Assembly (NCBI GenBank): GCA_958477305.1
Contig: CAUEFI010000016.1
Location: 5,149 to 69,148 of the forward strand
DNA from: HGM12998 sp900756495
GTDB taxonomy: Bacteria; Bacillota; Clostridia; Oscillospirales; Oscillospiraceae
Reading direction: 5' to 3'
DNA length: 64,000 nucleotides
Below are positions 1 through 7,227 of the stretch, in pieces. Under the pieces are notes generated by a model. The model ran no database searches. It saw only the letters and a list, made by a program, of their open reading frames with translations, and was not told the origin of the DNA. Position 1 is the first letter of the stretch; each line of letters begins with the position of its first letter. A program made the translations under genes and the position numbers.

Positions 1-758
1 CCTTTTCCCAGCTCCAGATGAAAGACCGCTTTAAACTCGCCGCTGGCCAGGACCTCCTCGGGGGGGCCAGCCCGCAGGACGGTATTCTTGAGCAGGATCA
101 CCTTGTCGGCAAACTGTCCCAGCGTGGCAAAGTCGTGGGTGGAGAGAAAGATGGACAGGTCGTAGGTCCGCCGAATCTCATCCAGCATGTCCAGAAGCTG
201 GCGCTCCCCGTCGATGTCGACGCCGGAGAGCGGTTCGTCCAGGATGAGAATGTGGGGCAGAGGCTCCAGCGCCAGAGCCAGGAGAACGCGCTGGAGCTCG
301 CCGCCCGAGAGATCTCCCAGACGCTTGTCCATCAGCCCCTCGCCGTGAACCCGCTCCAGGCAAGCCCGGATCCGCGTCCTCAGCCTCCTGGGGCTGGGCA
401 GAAACACCGGCCAGTCCGAAACAGCGGCTGAAAAAAAGTCGAAGACGCTTACAGGATCTCCCCTGTCAAAGGCGGGAGATTGGGGCACATAGCCGATGAG
501 AGGCCGAGTCTTATCCCCGCCCGCTCTCTGAAATTCGATGGTCCCCGTGTGGGGGAACTGCCCCAGTATGGCCTTAAACAGCGAGGATTTCCCTGCTCCG
601 TTGGGGCCAATCAGGGCCACGATCTCCCCGCAGTGGAGATGAAAGGAGACGTCCTGCAGGATCTCAGCCCCTCCCATATCCACGCCCAGATGCTCCACCC
701 GCAGACAGCACAGCCCCGCGCAGCCGCTCCCGCAGTTCTCATGCTTGTGTACGCTCAT
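1..758 (-). CDS. znuC: Zinc/manganese-type ABC transporter ATP-binding protein (partial, runs off left edge)
   Basis: ATPase of a metal-ion ABC importer, cytoplasmic face of the membrane. The frame is open to the left edge, so the C-terminus is missing. Visible motifs in order: Walker A GPNGAGKSS, Q-loop YVPQSP, signature LSGGELQR, Walker B LILDEPLSGVD and switch STHD. The N-terminus carries a short Cys/His-rich lead (HENCGSGCAGLCC) before the ABC domain, possibly metal sensing or binding. The ATG overlaps the stop of the upstream znuA-like gene as ATGA, so the two are translationally coupled. The permease gene presumably follows beyond the window. Assignment to zinc rather than manganese rests on the His-rich binding protein next door. 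Confidence 0.9.
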   Translation of the reverse strand, partial: MSVHKHENCGSGCAGLCCLRVEHLGVDMGGAEILQDVSFHLHCGEIVALIGPNGAGKSSLFKAILGQFPHTGTIEFQRAGGDKTRPLIGYVPQSPAFDRGDPVSVFDFFSAAVSDWPVFLPSPRRLRTRIRACLERVHGEGLMDKRLGDLSGGELQRVLLALALEPLPHILILDEPLSGVDIDGERQLLDMLDEIRRTYDLSIFLSTHDFATLGQFADKVILLKNTVLRAGPPEEVLASGEFKAVFHLELGK

Positions 759-1654
759 CCCAGGGCCTCCAGTATGGTGTCGATATTCCCGTTCATGGCG
801 TCCACATAGGGCTGGATGCCGCCTCCCTCGCCGCTCATGATCAGATCCAGCTGCTTCACCGCCACCCCAGTCTCCCGGGCAATGGCCTGGGCGGTGGCGT
901 CAGAACCGTTTTTCTCGGTGAAGATGGCGGGGATGTTGTAGGTCTCAATCAGCGCCACAATCTCCTTGATATCGGCGGCGGAGGCCTCGCTGCCCTCCTC
1001 CTCCTCAATGGCCTTCAACAGCTCCAGGCCGGTGGCCTGAGCGAAGTACTGGAAGCCGTCGTGGAAGGTGATGAGGGGCTTGCCTGCCAGCGCGTCCAGC
1101 TTGGCGGAGTCGCAGACCAGCGCGTCGTTTGCGCTGCTGCTGTTCCGGAAATAATCCTCCTGGCGCTCGGGATCGATCTCGCCCAGGCCATTTCCGATGT
1201 TCTCCAGCATGAGGGCGGCGTTCTCCTCGCTCATCCAGATATGGGGATCGTACTCGGTATCGTGGTCATGCCCCTCATGTCCCTGGGCGGGGAGCAGTTC
1301 AATCCCCTCTGAGCAGTCAATGATCGCAGCGTCGGCATGCGCCAGGGCGTCGGACATGAAATCTTCCAGCCCAACGCCGTTCATCACAATCACATCCGCC
1401 CGCTCAATGGCTTTCATATCGTTGACGGTGAGGGTATAGTCATGCAGGCAGGAGGTCTGCTGATTGACCAGCAGGGAGACCTCCACTCCCTCCGCCTCCC
1501 CGGTCACCGCCGTGGTGAACAGGTACACCGGGTAGGTGGTGGCCAGAACGTGGAGGACGCCGTCCTCCTCGCCTTGGGACGTCGGATTGCCCCCGGAGCA
1601 GGCGGAGAGCAGCAGCAGGCAGGCCAAGAGGCCCGCGAATCTCGTTTTCTTCAC
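755..1654 (-). CDS. znuA: Zinc ABC transporter substrate-binding lipoprotein
   Basis: Cluster A-1 metal-binding protein (ZnuA/AdcA type) that captures zinc outside the membrane and delivers it to the ABC permease. A GTG start at 1654 is preferred because GAGGTG lies 7 nt upstream and it gives a clean lipoprotein signal ending LLSACSGG. An upstream ATG would place an unlikely 33-residue extension before the signal. The family histidines are visible (CLHDYTL, DPHIWM, TFHDGF), and there is a His/Asp-rich loop (GHEGHDHD) typical of zinc rather than manganese binding proteins. The C-terminal metal-site segment TEKNGSDA is present. Length 299 aa is normal for the family. Confidence 0.92.
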   Translation of the reverse strand: MKKTRFAGLLACLLLLSACSGGNPTSQGEEDGVLHVLATTYPVYLFTTAVTGEAEGVEVSLLVNQQTSCLHDYTLTVNDMKAIERADVIVMNGVGLEDFMSDALAHADAAIIDCSEGIELLPAQGHEGHDHDTEYDPHIWMSEENAALMLENIGNGLGEIDPERQEDYFRNSSSANDALVCDSAKLDALAGKPLITFHDGFQYFAQATGLELLKAIEEEEGSEASAADIKEIVALIETYNIPAIFTEKNGSDATAQAIARETGVAVKQLDLIMSGEGGGIQPYVDAMNGNIDTILEALG

Positions 1655-1685
1655 GGGTACACCTCGCAATGGACAGGATAGTGGT

Positions 1686-1714
1686 ATTATAGACCAAAAC
1701 ACCGCTTTTGTAAA
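1686..1714 (-). promoter_or_regulatory. Sigma-A promoter of the znu operon
   Basis: On the minus strand TTTACA (1714-1709) and a perfect TATAAT (1691-1686) are separated by 17 nt and lie about 30 nt upstream of the GTG start. No convincing Zur palindrome was seen next to it. Confidence 0.7.
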
Positions 1715-1754
1715 ATGGGGATTTACAGCCCGAGGGCGCTGCCGGCTTGACATG

Positions 1755-1789
1755 AAAACACGCGGAGAGAGACGCTCTCCGCGTGTTTT
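1755..1789. terminator. Rho-independent terminator
   Basis: A 15-bp inverted repeat (1755-1769 with 1775-1789, loop 1770-1774), with T-runs at its ends on both strands. It sits after the DUF1847 gene (minus strand) and overlaps the upstream side of the znu promoter region. Confidence 0.75.
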
Positions 1790-1797
1790 TTCCTCTG

Positions 1798-2448
1798 TTA
1801 TCCCTCTCCCGCCGGAGTAAGCAGGCGCTTGTAATAGCCGTCCAGCTGGTAGAGGGGGGCGGCGGGGTTGTGTCCGGTCACCCGGTCCTTGGCGACCAGG
1901 GTAGTGGTCAGGCCCTCGGCATACTTATAAAACATGCTGTCATGCCCCACACACAGCCCCACCAGGATATTCAGGTCCGTACCCACCCGGTTGAGATGCT
2001 TGGCCTGGAGAATGGGGTTGCACATATTGGCACCCACCGCCTTGCAGTCCTCGTCGATGCCCACCAGGCTCTTGTCCGCCATGCCGGCCTTGCAGGCGAC
2101 CGAGTACACCTCAAAGCCGTTGGCCCGGAGGACGCGAGCCAACGCCCGGCTCTCCCGCAGCAGGCCCGCGCAGGTGGCGATACCGATTTTTTTGAAGCCC
2201 ATGCGGCGGGCAAAATCCACCGTCTCCTCCACCCGGGTCAGCCGGCAGTATCCTTCATATTCGGTGCGGGCGGCGGCCTGGAGAACGCTCCGGTTTTCCT
2301 CCTGGTTGGCCACGGCCAGCGCCTCCTCCAGCTCACCCTCGGCCAGGGAGGCGGTGGTACAAAATTCCGGATAGTTTCCAGTGCCATTGATGCATCCGGC
2401 GCTTCCGCAGTCCACACAGGACAGGGCGCAGCGCTCCTCATGTTCCAT
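1798..2448 (-). CDS. DUF1847 cysteine-rich protein
   Basis: A 216-residue protein of the DUF1847 family, of unknown function. The N-terminus has closely spaced cysteines (CALSCVDCGSAGC, then FCTTA) that look like a metal or Fe-S site. The middle contains GFKKIGIATCAGLL and a further cysteine-containing CKAGMADKSLVG stretch, conserved features as I recall the family. GAGGCG precedes the ATG. The gene originally followed the aconitase-family gene by only about 27 bp, because the duplicated aconitase end lies directly upstream (2479-2523), so the two were probably an operon before the insertion described below. No substrate can be inferred. Confidence 0.8.
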   Translation of the reverse strand: MEHEERCALSCVDCGSAGCINGTGNYPEFCTTASLAEGELEEALAVANQEENRSVLQAAARTEYEGYCRLTRVEETVDFARRMGFKKIGIATCAGLLRESRALARVLRANGFEVYSVACKAGMADKSLVGIDEDCKAVGANMCNPILQAKHLNRVGTDLNILVGLCVGHDSMFYKYAEGLTTTLVAKDRVTGHNPAAPLYQLDGYYKRLLTPAGEG

Positions 2449-2478
2449 TTTCGTTCGCCTCTTTACTTCCTGTCTTAT

Positions 2479-2523
2479 TTAGCGTAGTAATTGATTAGGC
2501 ACCCGGCCAGTACGATGTCACGC
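2479..2523. repeat. 45-bp direct repeat, distal copy of the aconitase gene 3' end
   Basis: These 45 bases are identical to 2662-2706. Read on the minus strand, this copy still encodes the last codons of the hydratase (CLINYYAK) but ends with AAA TAA instead of AAG TGA. It is likely the original gene end, displaced by the insert at 2524-2661. Confidence 0.9.
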
Positions 2524-2661
2524 GCCCCACGCGGCTGGCCGCGCGGGGGCCCCATTTCTTTTATCTGCTCGGGCGAACTGAATTCGCCCGGCATCAAGCT
2601 TCCGGCCTCAGACCGGAAGCTTGGCACGCCGCACTTGCGGCGCAGGAGCGGGACCTCTCAC
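2524..2661. mobile_element. 138-bp structured insert between duplicated gene ends
   Basis: This segment lies between two 45-bp direct repeats of the aconitase-family gene end. It has no credible ORF and is built from inverted repeats: gccgca/tgcggc, a 10-11 bp arm pair around aagcttccgg and ccggaagctt, and gggcgaa/ttcgccc. This resembles a REP/MITE-like cluster or a very small integrative element that restores the reading frame at the 3' end of its target gene. A simple tandem duplication with later sequence drift is less likely because the middle is unrelated to the gene. Confidence 0.6.
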
Positions 2662-4901
2662 TTAGCGTAGTAATTGATTAGGCACCCGGCCAGTACGATG
2701 TCACGCTCTTCGGCGGTCATACCGGTCAGCTTCAGTGTGACTGCGCTCTCGCTGTCCCCCTGGATCAGGGTGGCGGGCACCTCCTCTGCCCCACTCTCCA
2801 AAGCGGCGCGGATGCCGGGGATCCACAGCCTGTCCCCCGGTTGGATATTTCGCTCCTTCAGGTTGTCGGCCGTAAAGGGCAGCATGCCCCAGTTTACCAC
2901 ATTGGAGCGGTAGCGCTTGGTGGCATACTCCTCCGCCACGTTGGCGCATCCTCCCAGCACCCGCTGGCAGGAAGCGGCCTGCTCCCGGGCGGAGCCGTCG
3001 CCGGGCTTAAGCGCCATGACAAAGGTCCCCAGTCCGGTGGTCTTGCCGTCGTGGCCCCTCAGGGCCGCGGCCACATCGGGATCGCCGGGGTTTTCACGGC
3101 GCCGGCGCTCCAGCGCCAGGACCGCCTTTGCACGTGGGACATACTGGGGATCCTTGCGGCTCAGTGCAAACTCGGCCAGCCGCAGGGGGTTGGAGCGATA
3201 GGACGAGGTCTCGCCTGAGGGGATGAGCTCGTCGGTGGTGGTCACCGGGTCATAGATGGCGGAGGCGGCGGTGAGCATCAGATTCTCAGGCAGGGCCACC
3301 TGTTCCGGCCAGTCGGCGATGTTGGGCCCAAAGACCAACTCGGTCTCAGGCTGGGGCTTTCCTACCCCGAAGTAGACACGGGCCCTGTAGGAGCTGTCGT
3401 CGTAGGTATAGGGCTCCACGGGCGGATCGGCGGGACAGTCGGGCAGCTCGTCTGCGCCGGTGAGAATTCCGCCGTTGAGGGCTGTGGCCGCAATGGAGCG
3501 GGCGTCCATCAGGCCCACGTAAGAAACCTGCCCGTCGCCGGGCTTGGCCCCCTCCCGGTTGGGGAAGTTACGAGTGGAGTGCCGGATGGAGAAACCGCCG
3601 TTGGCAGGCGTGTCGCCTGCGCCGAAGCAGGGGCCGCAGAAGCAGGTCCGAATGGAGGCGCCGGCCGACATGAGGGCGGCGATATACCCCTTCCTGGTCA
3701 GTTCCTGCATGGCGGGCATGGAGCCCGGGTAGCAGGAGAGCCAGAAGGCGTCGGACCCCAAGGTGTGGTTCCCCAAAATCTCGGCTACGCGCACCAGGTT
3801 TTGATAGGTGCCGCCGGAGCAGCCTGCCACCACGCCCTGATCCACCCGGAACTGGCCGTCCACAATCTTATTGCGCAGGGGGGCGGCGTTTTTCACCCCC
3901 AGCTGCTCCGCCGTATCCAGATCCACCTGATGGAGCAGATCCTCCATGTTGGCCTTAAACTCCCGGATGGTATAGGCGTTGGAGGGGTGGAAGGGCAGAG
4001 CAATCATGGGTTCCACCTTTCCAAGGTCGATCTCGATGAGCTCGTCATAGTAGGCCCCGTCCTCAGGAGACTGGGCCTTGAACTGATCGCCCCGGCCCAG
4101 CACCTGCATATGTTCCTTTACCGTGTCGTCGGTAGACCATACGGTGGACAGGCAGGTGGTCTCGGTGGACATACAGTCGATGCCGGAGCGGTAATCCATT
4201 GCCAGAGAGGCCACGCCAGGGCCAAAGAACTCCAGCACGGCGTTTTTCACCACGCCGTCCCGGAAGGTGGCGGCAATCAGATCCAGCGTCACATCCTGGG
4301 GACCCACACCGGGGCGCGGAGCGCCGGTCAGGTAGATGGCAATCACCCTCGGATAGGAGATGTCATAGGTCTTCTGCAGGAGCTGACGGGCCAGCTCGGG
4401 CCCCCCCTCGCCGATAGCCATAGTGCCGTAGGCTCCGTAGCGGGTATGGGAGTCGGATCCGAGGATCATGCGGCCTGGGGCGGCATAGCGCTCCCGCATG
4501 TAGGAGTGGATGACGGCCTGATGGGCCGGGACAAACTCGCCGCCGTACTTCTTGCAGGCCGAGAGTCCGAAGAGATGGTCGTCCTCGTTGATGGTACCGC
4601 CCACGGCGCACAGGGAATTGTGGCAGTTGGTCAGTACGTAGGGCAGTGGGAACTCCTTGAGCCCGGAGGCCCGGGCCGTCTGTATAATGCCTACGTAGGT
4701 GATATCGTGAGAAGTAATGGCGTCGAATTTAATCTTCAGGCTGGCCATATCGCCGCTGGTGTTGTGGGCGGCCATAATCCGGTAGGCCATGGTGCCCTTC
4801 CTCGCCTCCTCCGGGGCGGGCAGCCCGGCCGCGGGGCCGTCCTGGGCGGGAATAAAAGCGCCGTTCCTGAAGTAAACGCCGCTGCGGGTTAATTTGATCA
4901 T
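2658..4901 (-). CDS. Aconitase-family hydratase (YbhJ-like)
   Basis: A 747-residue Fe-S (de)hydratase of the aconitase superfamily; length and motifs resemble the E. coli YbhJ-type hydratase more than housekeeping aconitase. Visible motifs: LGSDSHTRYGAYGTMAIGEGG in the N-terminal domain, and cysteines likely to bind the [4Fe-4S] cluster in VAGCSGGT and in TCFCGPCFGAG. The C-terminal swivel domain includes RYRSNVVNWGMLPF. The ATG at 4901 has GGAGGG 9 nt upstream and is preferred over an ATG 9 codons earlier. The substrate is probably a tricarboxylate or similar hydroxyacid but is not established. The final 15 codons are duplicated downstream (2479-2523), so the present stop is the product of an insertion. 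Confidence 0.85.
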   Translation of the reverse strand: MIKLTRSGVYFRNGAFIPAQDGPAAGLPAPEEARKGTMAYRIMAAHNTSGDMASLKIKFDAITSHDITYVGIIQTARASGLKEFPLPYVLTNCHNSLCAVGGTINEDDHLFGLSACKKYGGEFVPAHQAVIHSYMRERYAAPGRMILGSDSHTRYGAYGTMAIGEGGPELARQLLQKTYDISYPRVIAIYLTGAPRPGVGPQDVTLDLIAATFRDGVVKNAVLEFFGPGVASLAMDYRSGIDCMSTETTCLSTVWSTDDTVKEHMQVLGRGDQFKAQSPEDGAYYDELIEIDLGKVEPMIALPFHPSNAYTIREFKANMEDLLHQVDLDTAEQLGVKNAAPLRNKIVDGQFRVDQGVVAGCSGGTYQNLVRVAEILGNHTLGSDAFWLSCYPGSMPAMQELTRKGYIAALMSAGASIRTCFCGPCFGAGDTPANGGFSIRHSTRNFPNREGAKPGDGQVSYVGLMDARSIAATALNGGILTGADELPDCPADPPVEPYTYDDSSYRARVYFGVGKPQPETELVFGPNIADWPEQVALPENLMLTAASAIYDPVTTTDELIPSGETSSYRSNPLRLAEFALSRKDPQYVPRAKAVLALERRRRENPGDPDVAAALRGHDGKTTGLGTFVMALKPGDGSAREQAASCQRVLGGCANVAEEYATKRYRSNVVNWGMLPFTADNLKERNIQPGDRLWIPGIRAALESGAEEVPATLIQGDSESAVTLKLTGMTAEERDIVLAGCLINYYAK

Positions 4902-5036
4902 GGAACTCTCCCTCCGGTTACTTTTCAATGATGCTTTATTATACTAAATCAAGGGGCGAAACGCAAGGGTCAGGTTTTCACTCTCCCGGTCCGCCCTCTT
5001 CCATAAAATTTATGTCAACCTTTTTCTCCTTCTCCA

Positions 5037-5065
5037 TTGACGCAAACTGCGGAATACGGTAGAAT
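5037..5065 (+). promoter_or_regulatory. Sigma-A promoter of the amidase gene
   Basis: TTGACG (5037-5042) and TAGAAT (5060-5065) with a 17-nt spacer, 33 nt upstream of the amidase start codon. Confidence 0.7.
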
Positions 5066-5098
5066 AAAGTCACATTTGTGTGTTGAGGAGCGCCCGAC

Positions 5099-6637
5099 AT
5101 GAAAAAGACCGTATCCCTGTTGCTGATCCTGGCTCTGCTGGCCTGTCTGCCGCCCGCTTGGGCCGCAGGTCCCGCCGGTTCCGTCACAGTCCGCTTTTAT
5201 GACGAGGAGAGCGGGCAATATCAGCGTGACATCCAGACTGATGTGGTCCGTCTCACCCTGGACGGCAGCGCGCTGGACGGCCCCGTTCCCGCTATGGTGC
5301 AGTATGTAGACGGGGACGGCCGTACTCTGGTCCCGGTCCGGCTGGTCTCCGAGCATCTGGGCGCCCAGGTCATCTGGGTGGCCGGTACCCGGCAGGTTAT
5401 CCTGCTGAAGGGCGCGGATACCATCGTGCTCACCCTGGGGTCCTCCAAGGCGGTATCCAACGGCCAGATTGTGGATCTGCCCGGCGGCGTCGCCGCCGGG
5501 GTGGTCAAGTACCAGGGGGTTGAAAACACAATGGTGCCGCTGCGCTTTGTCTCCGAGCAGCTGGGCGCCCAGATTCAGTGGGATCAGGACACCTTTACCG
5601 CTGCCATCACCGCCCCACGGGAGATCGTGCCGGAGCCGGAACCGGAGCCCTCCCCTGTACCGGAGCCCTCTCCTCTGCCCGACGTATCTCCCTCCCCCGG
5701 CGATCTGGGCCTGGTGACCAAAATTACCGCCGACGCCAATGCCCAGACGGTGGACATTCTCACCGACCACACGCCGGAATACAGGGTATTGGACCTGGGG
5801 GACCGCGTGGTGGTGGATGTATTGGGATCGGTGCTCGCCTCTGGCTTTCCCGGTACCATCACGGTGGAAAACGATCTGATTACCACCGTGCGCTATGCCC
5901 AGCACTCTGAAGACGACCTGAGTTACGGCTATCCCCATACCGTCCGTGTGGTGCTGGACCTGCGGCACGGAGTTACGCTGAGCCACAACGTCAAGGTAGA
6001 GGCCCTCGCCTCCGGCATCCGCATCACCACCTACCTTCCCGACGAGGACCGGGACGAGATAGACTTTACCCCCTCCATCCCCATCGATCCCCACAAGTCC
6101 ACTATCGTGCTGGATGCGGGACACGGCGGCTCCCGGGACGGCGCCACGTATGAGGGTTACAAGGAGAAGGATATCAACCTCTCCGTGACTCGGAAGGTCC
6201 AGGCGCTCCTGCTGGCCCAGGGCTACAATGTCGTCATGACCCGCTCCGACGACAGCTATATGGACCTCTATGACCGGGCCGATATCGCCAACGCCGTGGA
6301 CGCCGACATCTTTGTCTCCATCCACTCCAACGCCTCCGCCACCAACAAGGACTTCCAGGGCATCTTTACCTATTATCACCCCAGCAGCAATCGGGGCGCC
6401 AGACTGGCCCAGGCCATTCAAATGCCTTTGGCGCAGATCACGGGCGGTATAGACCGCGGCATTCTCAGCAACGACTACGTGGTACTGCGGGAAACCGACA
6501 TGTGCGCGGCCCTGGTTGAGATGGGCTTTATGTCCAATCATGAGGAGCTCATGCGGCTCATTGACGACAGCTATCAGGACAAGCTGGCCCAGGGAATTGC
6601 CGAGGGTATCGTACGGTATCTCAACAGCTTGAGCTAG
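5099..6637 (+). CDS. N-acetylmuramoyl-L-alanine amidase with CuAO-N1 and AMIN domains
   Basis: Secreted cell-wall hydrolase that cleaves the MurNAc-L-Ala bond of peptidoglycan. Order of domains in 512 residues: signal peptide (1-23, ending AWA), copper-amine-oxidase N-terminal-like domain (about 45-185, with the repeated LVPVRLVSE and MVPLRFVSE signatures), a Pro/Glu/Ser linker, an AMIN domain (about 205-310), and an Amidase_3 catalytic domain (about 334-510). Zinc ligands and catalytic Glu are visible in DAGHGG, YKEKDIN, SIHSN and VEMGFMSN. GAGGAG lies 9 nt before the ATG. The gene is monocistronic and ends at a strong terminator. Roles in cell separation or sporulation are both plausible. 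Confidence 0.93.
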   Translation: MKKTVSLLLILALLACLPPAWAAGPAGSVTVRFYDEESGQYQRDIQTDVVRLTLDGSALDGPVPAMVQYVDGDGRTLVPVRLVSEHLGAQVIWVAGTRQVILLKGADTIVLTLGSSKAVSNGQIVDLPGGVAAGVVKYQGVENTMVPLRFVSEQLGAQIQWDQDTFTAAITAPREIVPEPEPEPSPVPEPSPLPDVSPSPGDLGLVTKITADANAQTVDILTDHTPEYRVLDLGDRVVVDVLGSVLASGFPGTITVENDLITTVRYAQHSEDDLSYGYPHTVRVVLDLRHGVTLSHNVKVEALASGIRITTYLPDEDRDEIDFTPSIPIDPHKSTIVLDAGHGGSRDGATYEGYKEKDINLSVTRKVQALLLAQGYNVVMTRSDDSYMDLYDRADIANAVDADIFVSIHSNASATNKDFQGIFTYYHPSSNRGARLAQAIQMPLAQITGGIDRGILSNDYVVLRETDMCAALVEMGFMSNHEELMRLIDDSYQDKLAQGIAEGIVRYLNSLS

Positions 6638-6681
6638 GACCTGATGCATCCCCGGACGGAGCAAACGCCCGGAGATATACG

Positions 6682-6722
6682 AAAAAGCGGCGATACACCC
6701 GTCGGTGTATCGCCGCTTTTTT
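6682..6722. terminator. Bidirectional terminator between amidase and ferredoxin genes
   Basis: Perfect 18-bp stem (6682-6699 with 6704-6721) flanked by A-run and T-run, so it can stop both convergent genes. Confidence 0.9.
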
Positions 6723-6739
6723 GCGTTTATGTAGCTGAA

Positions 6740-6910
6740 TTAACCCTGGGAAATCGCGCCGGCGGGGCACTGGGCGGCACAGCTGCCGCAGTCGATGCAG
6801 GTGCCGGCATCGATCACATAGTGGTCATCGCCCTGAGAAATGGCGCCCACGGGGCACTCGCTCTCACAGGCTCCGCAGCTCACGCACTCACTGCCGATAA
6901 CATAAGCCAA
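6740..6910 (-). CDS. 2[4Fe-4S] ferredoxin
   Basis: A small clostridial-type bacterial ferredoxin carrying electrons between anaerobic redox enzymes. Two CxxCxxCxxxCP motifs (CVSCGACESECP and CIDCGSCAAQCP) bind two [4Fe-4S] clusters in 56 residues. The start is TTG at 6910, because GGAGGTG lies 6 nt upstream and the family begins (M)AYVI. The longer ATG-started frame of 138 codons has no family support. A promoter TTGCAA-16 nt-TACAAT is found on the minus strand at 6969-6942. Single-gene unit. Confidence 0.93.
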   Translation of the reverse strand: MAYVIGSECVSCGACESECPVGAISQGDDHYVIDAGTCIDCGSCAAQCPAGAISQG

Positions 6911-6941
6911 TGGAAACACCTCCAATATCAAAACTACTCGT

Positions 6942-6969
6942 ATTGTACCACATCTTTTTAAAATTGCAA
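6942..6969 (-). promoter_or_regulatory. Ferredoxin promoter
   Basis: Minus-strand TTGCAA (6969-6964), 16-nt spacer, TACAAT (6947-6942), 32 nt before the TTG start. Confidence 0.6.
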
Positions 6970-7040
6970 TGCTAAATTCCAGCTCATCCGGGTATATTTC
7001 CATACGGCGGGAAAAAATAGGGGCAAAGGAGGGGAGATCT

Positions 7041-7223
7041 ATGGATCGACCGCACAGCGCCTTCCGGATGGAAGCCGCCGGGAGCCTGACCCCGGCGCTG
7101 GAGGGAGCTCCCAGGAGTAAAATCCATCCCCGCACTACCAAAGAAAAGGGGCGCAATACTGATGAAGCCCGTAAAGCGAAAAAACCGGCTGTTTTTTTGG
7201 ATCAAGAGTCCGAGACGAGGTGA
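7041..7223 (+). CDS. Possible 60-residue leader ORF before clpC
   Basis: A 60-codon frame starts at an ATG behind a strong AAAGGAGGGGAG site and stops with TGA at 7221-7223, inside the clpC ribosome-binding site. It is basic (many Arg/Lys) and resembles no family I know. Its placement would permit translational coupling to clpC, where mcsA/mcsB/ctsR would be expected in other Firmicutes. It may equally be a chance frame, and the evidence is only the Shine-Dalgarno site and position. Confidence 0.3.
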   Translation: MDRPHSAFRMEAAGSLTPALEGAPRSKIHPRTTKEKGRNTDEARKAKKPAVFLDQESETR

Positions 7224-7227
7224 GCGT

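Noticed and set aside
1655..1760. Zur operator upstream of znuA
   Set aside because: No clear zinc-regulator palindrome was found around the promoter.
5015..6664. 549-codon open frame on the minus strand
   Set aside because: Lies antisense to the well-supported amidase gene. Its protein is low-complexity Val/Gly/His-rich, which is typical of reversed GC-rich coding sequence.
6740..7156. Ferredoxin as a 138-residue protein
   Set aside because: The upstream part has no ferredoxin features; the TTG start with GGAGGTG gives the standard length.
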